DNA of 64,000 nucleotides, taken from Musa acuminata AAA Group (taxonomy: Eukaryota; Streptophyta; Magnoliopsida; Zingiberales; Musaceae). The position numbers were made by a program, and so were the translations under genes. Of this stretch, positions 24,817-38,200 are shown piece by piece. Location: NCBI RefSeq assembly GCF_036884655.1, contig NC_088338.1:1732001-1796000 (forward strand). Direction: 5' to 3'. The notes beneath the pieces were generated by a model that saw only the letters and a program-made list of their open reading frames with translations, did not search any database and was not told the origin of the DNA. How positions within the stretch are numbered: position 1 is the first letter of the stretch; each line of letters opens with the position of its first letter.

Positions 24817-27800
24817 CAATTAGACTAAAAATTGTTGAAACAGAAAGATAAGAGGTAATATGGAGGTTGAGGTGGAGGCAGATAGAGATTAGTGAGAGAA
24901 GTGAGAGCTGAGGTGTATTGAAATGTGTCATTGAACACTGAAAAGAGAGAAGAATAAAATTGCATTATTAAGAATATTAATGGTATAAGAACAAACACAC
25001 ACCATTGGAATAAGTATAGCCTTCTTTTCATCCTTCTTCCTTTCTTTACTGTAATGTTAACTTGTTTCAAAGAAAATCCTTAATCTTTTTTATCATTTCT
25101 AGTACTATGCTAAGTATGTTTAAGTACATTCCTTTTTTTCTTAGCTAATGATTACACCATAAATTAACTGGCCAATTATCACTTTATCATCCTTAAAAAT
25201 TGTCTTCTGGTTGACTATAAGATGAATCCTGATGATACAATCAATGTTTCTTGGGAACACCAACTAAAACAGGTTTGTTCTTGTATAAGTGCTTGCTATG
25301 GTTAGGAAACAAGTGTCCTTAACATGTTGGGACATGCTGAACATTTCTTCCATCCTAACTAAAAATGAGTGGAGATAAGATTGTTCCACTTGTTTTGTTT
25401 TCTTCTTCTCCACCAATGGGGTGTAGACATAAGGGTACCTCAATTTCTTCAGCTGCAAGTTGGCCATTTCCACATCAGTAGGTGTGTATATATGTTTTTT
25501 TTTCTCAGGGGCAATCTGTCATATGGGAGATGAGTGAATCCAAATGAGATGCATGGAGGTATGTAGATGCCTGAGAGGGTAAAGAAATAATATGGAGATT
25601 CTTCACTAGAGAGAGAATGGGGGTCAGCTGACAACAATAATTTCCACAGAGGTGGACAAAAAATGGATTTAAAGGGTGGTGGTCCTTGAGAGAAAGAGAG
25701 GGCAGGAATCTAGGGGATGGATGTGTCCTTTGGGCTGCTGGGGTTGCTACCTAATCCACACACAGCTATTGTGGATCTGGTTTCACATCATCCATCAGTC
25801 CTGCACTACTACAGAGAGAGAGGGAGAGAGAGAGAGAGATTCCAACTTTATATTATGCTGTTTTCATTTTTATTTTCTGATTTTTTTGATAAATGGATTT
25901 TTTTTCCTGTTGTTTCAAAACTCTCTAGTTTCTTCTTTTCTTCTCTCTCTACTTCTTTTTTTTTTGTAATTTCGACTTGTTTATTCCAAATATTTTGAAA
26001 GAGGTCTGGGGTTCTCACTCCATGAAAAGACAGAAACTGGAGAAGAGGAGCATGAATCAGTGGAACCCCTATTACTAAACTGTAAAAGAAAATAGAATGG
26101 CCAAACTTCCATATATCCAAAGTCAGTTGATTATTTTTGTTTTACTGATTCATGTTTATCAAATAAAATCTTTTAAATTCACTAGACCAAGAATCACAGC
26201 GTTACAGAGCCTACTATCCTCAAAGTTGGCCTGAACCATAGCTGAACCAGTCTAATTCTAGCTGAACAGGTATGAAATCACCCAAATAATATATAAACAT
26301 CATGGAAATCTTTTAATATGGTTTAATACAAAAGTTTTGATGGTCATCCAAATCTGATGATTAAACTCTCAGTGCAATTCACTGGCATATAATTGACTGA
26401 GTTAAACATGGTACTGTGATTAACACCTTGCAGACCAATACAGGTTGCAGTGTCCTACGTTGACAGCATATCAATGTTAACTCTGCTGAAAAATTATTGT
26501 CAAATTGAACAAGAGATTTTAATGTATTGGTCCTATGCACACAGGCTGAGGCAAATATACAAGTACCTTCTTGGAAGCCAAGGAGGATTTCAGATAACTT
26601 CTCTCATATGTGCTATATCAGCTGGAACTTCTTAAGAGGCCTCTGATCAGGAACCAAAAGAATGGTCAGTCAAACATGCATCTACCACTACTCTACCATG
26701 ATCAGGAACCAAAAGAATTGTCATTCATTTGTATCTGTACTTTGGTTCCTGAAGTAACAGAACAGTGCATTTCTGACCCTGTGACACACTGTCAGTTTAG
26801 ATTAACAATGACATAATCATGCAATTATTTATGTTCCCTTGTTCATAAAGAAAAAGGAAGATGTCTAGTTTTTCCTATTCTGAGACTAATTTTTGGTTGT
26901 CATCCACCATCATTCTTTCAGAAGGAAATATGTGACGAGTGAACTCCCTAACTATGCTTCTATAGATCAAGAATCTTCCATCCAAATTTCCTGAAAAGTT
27001 CATCAAGGCATGGTCTTCGGATCCCCTCAATTGAAGCCAAAGGCTTACAGCTCAAACAAGATAAGGAAATAGAGAGTTTAATATTAAAAAGAATGAGGGA
27101 GCCAACCATTTTTTTCAGCACAAGGAATCAGAGAAGGGCTAACAATTTAGAGTTGAATTTAGAGATATGCTAGAGATTCAGAAAGGTTTATGAACATTAA
27201 AATATTGGGCAAACTTATAATTTTCATAGGGAGTAAGAAAGATTATTTCCATGACTTGAATCCTATATACTCGGATTCCAGATAACAATTAAGTGTGGTG
27301 TGTTTTGCATGTTTTAGATGATAATACTTAATTAAACATCTCTGCAGTTTTCTCAACCAAACCTTGATTATTGGTTTGGTCATGCTGCTAAGCACCAAAT
27401 GCATGAACCTTGGAAATTTTTGTGAACAAGTAAGCTTGTTCTTGTTCTTAACTTGAACTCAAAATCTTGATTGCACAACCAAATATAAGGAATGCTTCGT
27501 CAACTGTATGATAGTCAATAAAGTATTTGGACATTTGTTGGTGCACATGCGTTACATCTAAATAAGGAACTCAATCAACAACGCCTGTAAGATGAGAAGC
27601 AGAATAGGATAACATATACTCACCATATTATAGTTGGAAGATTGCGACGAGTTGTTTGCACATTATCTGAATGTTTCCACCTACCAAATGTTCTGTCTCA
27701 TGCTGTTCACAGAGCAGTTGACTGAAAAAGATGCAGAACGCTGCCTTCGGTCTCTTGCATGAGTTGGGGACGAGACGGTGCTCCGTGAGGATCCAGCGAG

Positions 27801-28260
27801 CAAAAATAATAAGCAGAGGAGGACGTTTGCTCTGTACGGTAGCAACATAGGATGAGTCGGAGACGGAGCAGCAGGAGACTCACCGAAGACTACCAGGAAG
27901 CCAGGAAACCTCTGACGGACCATTGCCAGGCGGCCATCTTTCTCTGCTAACAAGGTGTTTGTTGGTTTGTTTCTGCTTCATGTGTTGTGGCTTGTGATTG
28001 CGTTGGTCCACGTGGCACTAATAACCCGTAAGGCATAGCGGAACACCTAACTTGGCTAATACAAAAAGGAGGGATTCCATCGGTGGCAGGATTGACGGCC
28101 AGGATCGTCTGATCATCCTCCATTTGGTGGGCGTGCAAGCAGGAGGACCGTCGTTCTGCTCCGCGATCACCGATCGACCGCTCTCCGTGGAGGTCAGCGG
28201 CGGCAGAGGCAACCAGACGACCCAGAGCCCGTCGACTTCTGTCGCTCACCTCGCACCTTG
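24817..28260. other. Gene-free region between divergent HD-Zip and PFK genes
   Basis: The left end is the HD-Zip leader and promoter on -. The middle is AT-rich with a GA run near 25811-25838 and no supported gene. The right end (about 27650-28260) is GC-richer and is probably the promoter of the PFK gene. A 90-residue minus-strand frame at 27681-27953 has no recognisable domain. Confidence 0.5.
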
Positions 28261-29261
28261 AACTACCACGGGTGTAGGAGTCGGAGGAAGGCTTCCAGCA
28301 GCAACGAAGAGGATATCTTTCCCACGCCTTCGTCGGATCGGCTTACCTTTCTCCCCGATTTGATTAGCCTGAGGTCAGTCGATCGAAATCCTCCGATCGT
28401 ACGTCTCTCCCAGTCTTGTTGATTCTGTGTGAACTCCAATCTCTGGATCTAAATCAACTGATTAGTGATTTCAAGATAGTGTCTTCATGCGTATGCTTAA
28501 GGTGTATCATCGTCTCAAAATCCCCACATAAGGCTTCTCTAGTTTCTCATACCACGTCTTGCCAAAAGTTTTACTTATGACGGTTAGGTGAAAAGTGGAG
28601 AAGGCATATGAGTTAGGTTCAGACCCTCTTGTATGACATCCTTCCCCTTCTTCTTGGATCTAGGTGTTTTAATTTCTCTTCCTATCCACCTTCTGGTCCT
28701 TTGTTTCTCCCTTGTGGATCCTGCCCATCTCCATCTCGGCATCTGCTGCTACAGATTTGTGCATCACAGGGGCTTTCTCTTTTGACATTTTGCATTGAAC
28801 TTGCGAATTTGGCACGATTGCTATATGCTAACCGAAGGTTCTGGTGTGATTGTTCTTTCATAGTTGCCCATGTTGGATCTGTTTCTGCAGTCCTGATTCA
28901 TCGTATTCTTTGGAAATTTAATTTTTTGAATTTAGAGGTTTAAATCAGTGATTAGTTTGATGAGGAACAGCTGTAATTTGAAACCCTAATTTTATTTTTT
29001 TATCATAGTTTATTGGAAAGTTTTTGTACAATAGATAATACTAATTTCAAAATAGTCACTGGATGGTTCGTTAGGACTTCGGCTAGGAATCCATTGGTCT
29101 GTTTTGTTATTTTGAGTACTTTATAGCTCTCAGTACTTTTAACAGGTTTCTCCATACATTCTAAATGTAATGATAGTCATAAACTGCAATCTCATCATGT
29201 TTCAGTTGCTTGTTTTCCAGTTTGCTTCATCAAAGCTGCTCAACTCTTCCACATTCAGAGA
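28261..29261 (+). other. Probable 5' UTR with intron of the PFK gene
   Basis: A donor-like GAG/GTCAGT at 28374 and an acceptor after a pyrimidine-rich tract at 29219-29220 would define a leader intron of about 850 bp. The second leader exon would be 29221-29261. This is inferred from splice signals only. Confidence 0.4.
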
Positions 29262-32200
29262 ATGGCCTTTGCTGCGTCAACTTACGGGGTTGATTTAATT
29301 AATATGCATCCACATGGTATCCAGTTGTGTGAGAAGCATCCATTAGTACATTTGAGCAATTCAAAGATCAGAAGATTCGAGAGAATGATTAGAGCTGGAT
29401 CCCAAATGACAAATTCTAGACCAGTCGTTAATAAACCAGAGATTGATTTTAGTGATCCAGATTGGAAAAGACACTTCCAGGAGGATTTTGATAAACGGTT
29501 CAATTTACCACATTTGAGAGATATTCTTGCCATTAAGCCAAGGCCAACTACATTCTCACTGAAGAGCAGGTTAAGCCATTTGTTTTATTTTCTTCTGTTT
29601 TTATTTAAGAAAAAACACCTTTCCTTATTAACTATTAAATATTTGGTTTTCCTTCAAGCAAAGTTTTTATCTTCTCTTGAGTGTTTCTCAGGATAGCTGT
29701 GCACTCTTGACATGTTGATTGTTGCTTCTTGCTAGTCCTTACAAGATCTTGTACTGGGAACATGACGATGATGACAATATTTTTGTTGTTTGGTTTTGAT
29801 AGAATTCCTCTAGATGACAGTGATGGTGCAGCAGCAGGAAGTTGGAACGGCTATGTGAATGATGATGACCGAGCACTTCTGAAGGCATTTCCCTGTCCAG
29901 ATTTGATTTTTCTTTTTTTTCATGGATTACCTGTCAATATTTCTTAATTATTGGAATGGCTTTATTTTCTCAATTAAAATATTTTTCAATAATTATATGC
30001 TTAATAGTCGATAGATAACATGTACTACAATGGATGCTTTCATGTATAGCGTATCAATTTTGTTCTACTGAGAAGAAAACGGTATTAGTTCGTATATATG
30101 TGTATGCTTTTATGTGAAAGCTATGAAAAAATCAGGAGTTCTTTAACCGAACAAATGTTTCTTTTTGCTGCTCTGCCAGTGACTAAATTAGTTCACTATT
30201 TTAATAATAGTTTGGAACAGTAATGTCATGCATGATTGAACAAAGCTAGCAATTTTCCTAATTTTAAGTCCAAAAACAACTGAAAACATATGCTTTAGTT
30301 AACTTATGTTAATATGACCAATTGTATGATAATTAGATGGGAGCAAATTGTTAATATAAGCCAATCGAAGGAAGTGACGTGGGATTTTTCCTATAGAAAA
30401 ATTACAAAGTTATTAGTACATGTATTATACATCTATTATCTATTTGGTCGTATAGGCAGTTCTTTCTGGTGCCACCGGTTGGGGCTTTTTATCATTGGCC
30501 AAGAATGAGAAGTTAAAAGTTCTCTACAATATTGAAGAATCTCATTCCTGATTGTTTGCATCATTTCTAATTATTTGAACAGTTTCTTATCCATGAATTT
30601 TAAAGGAAGGCTGGTACAATATCCAGTTTGTATGTTGGTTCTAAGTAATTTACTAAAGTGTCATTCTCATTATTTTTGGATATAGTATCAAGGATTTTGT
30701 AGGTGTTAGCTAGCCTGATTGGTAAAAACTTTGTCAGATCTCTGCCCGGAAGGTTCTGAATTAAAAACCATATTCATCACTTATCCTTTGCCAAAAAGAA
30801 GAAAAGAATATTAGATAATATTGAAAAGAAGAAATTATGCATCCACCTATAGTAAGGAGCATGAGTGAATTAACTGATATGCGGAAATATAGCCATCAAT
30901 CTGGCAACGAATTGCATCCACCTACATCATGTAGTTAGTTGTGAAAGGCTATGAGTAGTATCCATGCACTCAATAGAAATTTCTTTAGATCTATATTAGT
31001 GTTCTAGATCATTCTTCCGAGCTGAAAATGAACCATCTTCATGAAGTTTAAGAGATTGGTCCTCAATGTCTCAGATACTAAACCTGTATGCGAGGCAATA
31101 ATGAAACAGATCTTCGAACCTCAATATGTTTATTGGCAGGTTATAAAGTTTGCTTCTTCAACTTCTGCTGGAGCAGAGTGCATTGACCCTGACTGCAGCT
31201 GGGTGGAACAATGGTATTTTCTAATAGTTGCTCAATCTCTTTTTTCTTTTGTAAATAGTAGCTAAGAGCATTGTAGGATTATTCTTTTCCGTATGGTATG
31301 TTGCATCCTGGATGTAGATATGGAGCAGCCAAGTGCACCAGGTTCCCACCAAACAGGGTGTCAATATTGAACAATTCATGATTCAAGGATCCAGATCTGA
31401 ACAAATTGAAACACAATTTGTGAGAGTGTCAATGTTGAACAAGTCACAATAACAGGATTTGAATCCAAACAACTTATAACACAATGTGAAGGAAAATTGA
31501 AAATCAAGACAACATGAACATGTTTAACTCTAAAGATGATAGTTTGACTTATTTAAGTAATAATAAAATTATCAATAATGTGAGCTAAATTGAAAAGTTT
31601 TAGATATGACACCCGAATTGACATAAATTTAGACATAAACATGCCTTGTCAGTTGTCACAATACATTGATAAGGATGTTTGAGGTATTGCTTAATTCTTG
31701 AAAAGCTAGATCATCCTCTTGTTTCCCTCTGAGCTGAATATGGTTTCAGGTTTAGTCCAGGTGGCCTTATGAGCTATAATGTAAACTGTATTTGTTGATT
31801 GTGTTACTCTTTTTCTAATTTTGATTCTTCCTTCAAACTCCAAGGGGTATTTTTTGTTAGTTAAATACCTAAACTTCTTTTAGCATATGATTGGTTATTT
31901 AAAGTTCAAATGGTTTGGAAATTATGACACTCATTGCTGATTTTCCTCAACATGAAAATTTAAGCACACAAAATTATGCGAAATTCTGGATTTTTCCCTT
32001 TTAAAAAGTTTGCATACCTTTTAAGCATGAAAGAAACTCACTGATACACCACAATGAAACAAAGATGCAAGTATTCAAATTGATGTCTTGTTTGGTGATT
32101 TGTCTGTTCTGCCATCTTTTATACCTAAGTATTTGATTGTATTTACAATGATATGTTGCTGAAAATGCTAAAAACTGAGATGACTGAAAGTACCAACTGT

Positions 32201-35200
32201 GTGAAAATTAAAGTTGGCTTGTAAAACAGAGAAGGGAGTTTTCAAGCCTTTGTGGCTCTTGCATTGCTTATGAGTTCCATCTGCAACCTATAGGTCATTT
32301 TGGTCAAATACATATACAAGCATGTCCTTAACCTATTGTGTTGTCATTGTTGTGCTATCCTGTATCTCCCTTTGTTTTATACTAATTGTTGTTCTTATAT
32401 TTCTAGGGTGCACCGTGCTGGACCACGTAAGCAAATATACTTCGAGCCAAGGGAGGTAAAAGCTGGAATTGTTACTTGTGGAGGACTTTGTCCTGGTCTC
32501 AATGATGTCATTAGACAGGTTGGTCATCTCGATCATGCTATATTTTCATTTTCTATGTGGTTAGCAAGTGGTTCCACGTCATTTTCTATGCACAGATGTG
32601 TTCATAGGACATTCTCTCTGTAATTTTGAGCTATATGCTTTTCTGTGAAAAAGAAAAAAATCCAAAGTGAATCAATGATCATGAATTTTGATCCTTATAA
32701 TATCAGAATATTTATCTTTGAAAAATCATAATAGGTCCAGGGATTATATAACATTTTCTAGTAGCTTGAAGAAACTTGTCAATTGGTGGAACATCATTAA
32801 TCATGATGTTTCTGTTTAGTCTTATGCCTTTCAAAAATTTGTTTTGATTGGTTTGGCTTTCATAGTTGTAGATCACTTGCTCTGGGATATGAATCTTGAC
32901 TTGTAGCATTATGGCGTCCGATGTTTCAACTGCTAATATTCAAAAGACTAGATTTATAAAGAGTTAAACTAAAGAAATGGTCCATGTGTCTGTCTTACAC
33001 AGCGCATTTTTCAATTGTTAGATATTATCTGTCCAACACCCTCACCAATGAACGTGAGATGGATATATGGTTGACCGGTTGATAGGAAGAAAAGACTAGT
33101 TTTTGTGTCTTTTGAGATATTCATGGTGCACAGGTTCTAAATCTGCAAGATGATGCTTCTTCCAAGCAAGGACATCAAATAAGTTGTTGCCTTTATATGA
33201 TAACAGAATGAAAGAGGGAAAACTTCAGATGTTTATGCAAAGATCCAACTTTCAGGTAGCAGATCTGCTTTCAACAGAAGATGACAATAAGTAGAGAGAA
33301 ATAGAAAAAATAGGAGTAAGAATCAAAATAAAAAAAGAGGAGGAAAACATTACGACAATTATGTGGAGAGCCTCATGGTTAGATAAATATTAAATCCCCC
33401 TCCCAACACATCGATGATAACAAAAATTCATTATTTATGTTTTATTTTATTTTGTGTTGACTAACAATTAATTTGTTTAAGTTACTGATCCATTCAAATT
33501 AGTTGAAATCTGAGCAAGTTGAATTCTTGAATTCTCAACTCAAACCCTGCTTGTAATGTCTTTCTAATTATGGGTAAATTTTTTTTAGGATGCATAGTGA
33601 GGTCTTAGATTTTGCTGGATTTGAGAAACTTGCTCTTGCACTACTCATTTTGAACTTTGGATCAGTTCCTCATTGTAAGAACCATAGATGCTTGATGCTA
33701 CTTTGAAAGTTTTCTTGTTTTGATTTTAGTTTGAGATTCAGCAGTTTCAACAATTTTAGCAGTTTTAATAATGTTGGTAGTTTTGAATCAATTTTGGTGG
33801 TTTCAACCTCTTCAGACCTGAATGAGTAGGATTTTAGCAAAAATCATTGAGAAAAATGCATTCGAAAATTTCATAAGGAAACTAAAATTGGAACGATGGG
33901 ATTGGTTTACATGATTTTAATCGAGTATATCAATCTGTATCTATTGTTTCTATGTTCTCAATAGAGCCATATGGTATCAACCAACAAACTAAATTTCCCT
34001 CGGGACTGGTCCATACACTGGCCTGAGCATGAACCAAAATGCAGACCATCTTTTTTGGGCAGTTTGGATCTGGTCCGAGCATGAACCGAGATGCAAACCA
34101 TCCGTTTTTGGGCATTTCAGATCTGGCACTGGGGACACTGGGTGGTAATCCCTTTGAACTGGGTGATATCAGACCTAAACCGGGTGGTAAGAGCCCGGTC
34201 CATGACCTGAACTGGCCCTGGTCCAGATTTTTTTAGGTTTAAGTTTAACTCGACTCATGTTCCCTCAATCTCTCTCGTGCAAGGGAGAGCACTGCTCACC
34301 CGTTGTTGCCCAATGCCCAACACCCGATGCTACTCCAGGTACACCTCCTTCTCTTCCTCCTCCTTATCCTCTTCTACTTCCTCTCTGCCTCTTGCTACTC
34401 ACTGCTACTGTTGCCATCCACTGTTACTCCTCTTCCCCTCCTCCTCCTCCTGTTATTCTCCTCATCTCTCTCTTCTTTGTCTCCTCTTCTTCCATGCTTA
34501 TTACCTCCTCCTCCTTACTTTCCCTTCTTGGTATGGGGGTATATACTGACATACCATATATTGGTATACTAGAAATTTGGACTTGTATTGGTCCCACGAC
34601 AGACTGGTATAGGTCTGTTATCCAAAATCACAACTCTTGGTATCTGGATTATTGGAATGGGATTGATCCAAATTGGGACTAATCCAAATTATTTGTAACT
34701 TTTCTTTTGTTACAAATAAAAAATTGGTACTAATGCCTCTTTTGGCATCTGGATCCACTATCGTGGGGCCATGCCCCGCCCGCCCCCCCCATTTTGCCTT
34801 ATTGGAATGGGGATCAACAAATAGCCATTGACTGAAACAAGTGACCTTGGCTCTTACATTAAAGACTTAGTTTTTGTGTTTTCTTAATTTTTTGTTGATA
34901 ATTCAATTAGTTGTTTGATTGATCCATCAAATTATGGTTGATCAAAAGATAGCTATAAGAAGATGGGAAAGGATCAGTTAGCTATTATCCCAAACAAGAA
35001 ATAATGATATATGGTAAGCTGGTAAACTAGAAGGGAAGAAATAATAGAGGCAGATATTTTGCATGTTTTTAACTAGTAAGATTCGTTGTTAGGGCAATGA
35101 GAAACGAAGATTAGAGGAAAAATTTGAGGGATAGGGAAAGTAAGAAAAGAGAAAGATAAGATAGAAGGGTGGCTCATGGCCAGAGAATCACAAGATACAA

Positions 35201-38200
35201 TTAAAAGATGTCCGCAAAGATCTTCTTTTTCTCTACTGTGGCTATATACTCCAGAGTCCAGACAAAGTTCAACCGACAATTATACTTAATCTGAGTAAGA
35301 TTCTTAGAACCCTTGGGCCCTAGGTGTAAATGTGGCATGTCTTCTTGTCTGAAGCAGGCAATTTTAGTCTTCTTTGTTTGTGCATGAAACTTGTGGTGGA
35401 TTTATGCTAAGAGTTGACTAAAATTAAATAAAATGCAAAGTGCGAAGAAAATTGACATAGGTAAATGTTACTTCTGCAGTAGCTAATATTACAGCAGTAG
35501 TTTTCTACTGTTCTATCACCAAAATCTTAATTTTAAGAAGCCATTTTACTTTTGTTTTTTTGTGGTTGCAGATAGTGCTCACACTTGAGAAATATGGGGT
35601 AAAAAATATTGTTGGAATCCCATATGGTTACCGTGGATTTTCTGATGAGGGCTTATCCGAAGTACCGGTTAGAACAATTCCATCAAGTTCCATAAATAAA
35701 TATATGACTGGAAATTCTCTGTTCTCATGTCTTATTTAAAATTTAAAGGTATCATTTTCTCTTTGCAGCTTTCACATAAAGTGGTTCAGAATATTAACCT
35801 TGCTGGTGGAAGTTTCCTAGGAGTATCTCGCGGAGGGCCTAGCACCAGTGATGTAGTTGATAGCATTCAGGTACTTCCTTGGATTTCCATGCTGTGTTTT
35901 TTATCTGTTGATGGGTTATGCTAAAGATTTAGTTGATTATTTCCTCGGCAGCATTTGGCAAATTTAGTACTAATTTGTGAATTTTTTTGGTCAAATAAGG
36001 CCAAGAGAATTGATATGCTTTTTGTACTGGGTGGTGATGGGACACATGCAGGGGCGCTTGCCATACATAACGAGGTACAAATTGAGTTTCTTTCTTGCAT
36101 ACAATTTAGCATACATCACACGTGCACTAAAAGGCATATTTATTTCATTACTATGTTTTCATTGTTAAATATGTCAAACTTTGCTTGATACACTGAGAAG
36201 TTATAGTTATCAGCTTATCATCATAGTTTAATTTTCTGCTGATATGTTACTTTCTGCACCAGTGTCGCATGAGAAAACTGAAAGTATCAGTAGTCTGTGT
36301 GCCAAAAACTATTGATAATGACATACTACTAATGGACAAAACATTTGGTTTTGATACTGCTGTAGAAGAAGCTCAGAGAGTAATCAATTCTGCATATGTC
36401 GAGGTGAGAAGTTTATTTAATGCTCAATATGTTGATTATTCATCAAACTATTTGACCTTGTTTCTGAAATATTATTGTCTTGTTTTTCCTCAAAAATAAG
36501 AAATGTTGCTTTGTTTTATTTCTTCCTGGCCATTATTTTTTAATTTTCTGTGACTTAGGCTCGCAGTGCATACCATGGTATTGGATTGGTCAAATTGATG
36601 GGAAGAAGCAGTGGGTTTATAGCGATGCATGCATCACTTTCTAGTGGTCAAATTGACATCTGTTTGATTCCGGAGGTTTGTAACATCCTTGTGAATCTCT
36701 GGATTTATTGTCATGGTCGGTTCACTGACTTACATGCAAATGAAGGTACCTTTTAATCTAGAGGGGCCAAATGGAGTCTTACAACATCTCGAGCATCTCA
36801 TAAAAACAAAAGGAAATGCTGTAGTTTGTGTTGCTGAAGGAGCAGGACAAGTACGCTGATGTGCTCTGTAGACCTTTTTATTCTTTATTTTGGGCATATG
36901 TGCTTTTGAGTATGAGAATTTATAGAGTTCATCTTGAAGAATTATGCAGTATTGACTAGGACTTAATTATACTTTAGACTCTGGAGACTTATTACATGCT
37001 TGGAAGTTCAACTTTGTGAATCTTAACTTCTACAAACAGAAAGAAGTTAGACTAGAACTTTATGATATGTTCCACGAGTCCAGTGTACGCAAATTTTGGC
37101 CACCATTCTTCTGGGTGGGAGTAGATGCGTTTCTTCTCATATTACCTTGAAATGCTATGACACTGAATAAGCTGTATCTAAACTTTAAAAAATGGGTGTT
37201 CTACAATTTATTGGTGATATTGTTGAAGATATGTGATTTCCTTGAGCCACTTTTGTAATAAGCCTGTGATTGTTTTTCAGGATTATCTACATAAATCAAA
37301 CACCACAGATGCATCAGGAAATGTGGTGCTTAGTGATATTGGAGTTCACATTCAGCAACAGGTGCATGTTCATTAGTACCTTATTTCAGAATTGTCTGAT
37401 AATCTTTGTTGTAAAGGTGAAATGTAGTGTATTTTTTCAGTTTTTGTAAGAGTGGAGTGGGTAAATTTTGCGAGGATGACTAAAATAGTTGAAGTTGCTA
37501 TATTTTTAGACACTGAATGTTGATTATGGCACCGTATTTTGATATTTAGATGAATTTAAAGTTTGCAAGATAAATTTTAAGGAAATTTAGGGTGGTAGTT
37601 TGTCACATCTGCCTACTAAGACACCCAAAAAATTCAGGGGCACCAAGATCTGCCTCTTGCTTATTATCAATTTAACTAGAAGGATGCCAATTGTCACGAG
37701 CCCATACCCTTTATTGATAGCCCCGTATTTTGATAGTTTATGGTTATCGAAAGCATGGTTAGCCTTGTTATGCTTGAGAGCAAGATTTCAAAAATCAACC
37801 ATACTGGATGGTAGGTACAATATTTACTGGTCTGAGTGGGACTGGCATGTGTACCAGGTGATTTCGTTTTGTTGGGGTTGCATAAGTTGTACTACTTGTT
37901 AAGCTTATCTTATCAGGTTTATTGGGCAGTAAAGTGACTGATACCAAAGGGTACAAGGCTGTAAGCCTACCTTCCAATATTAGTATCTTTTTTTAAAATT
38001 CATGACAGTTGTGGTGGCTCTCGGTCCTTTTTTTTTTCCTCCTCTCTCTTTCCCTCTACCTCTTTGTCTCTCTCTCCCCAACACTTTGTTATCGTCTCCT
38101 CCCTGCCACATCACTGCTGCTGTCTTCTCCTTCTACCAGTATATATTGCCACCTCTTTCTCCTCACCCATTTTCCGATCTGTTGAAGAACTTGTATGAGT

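Noticed and set aside
27681..27953. Minus-strand 90-aa frame upstream of PFK
   Set aside because: It has no recognisable domain, sits in a GC-rich promoter-like region and has no clear gene structure around it.
34250..34560. CT-rich frames giving Leu/Ser/Pro-rich peptides in PFK intron 4
   Set aside because: The composition is driven by a CTC/TCC-rich tract and all three forward frames are open. No family similarity.
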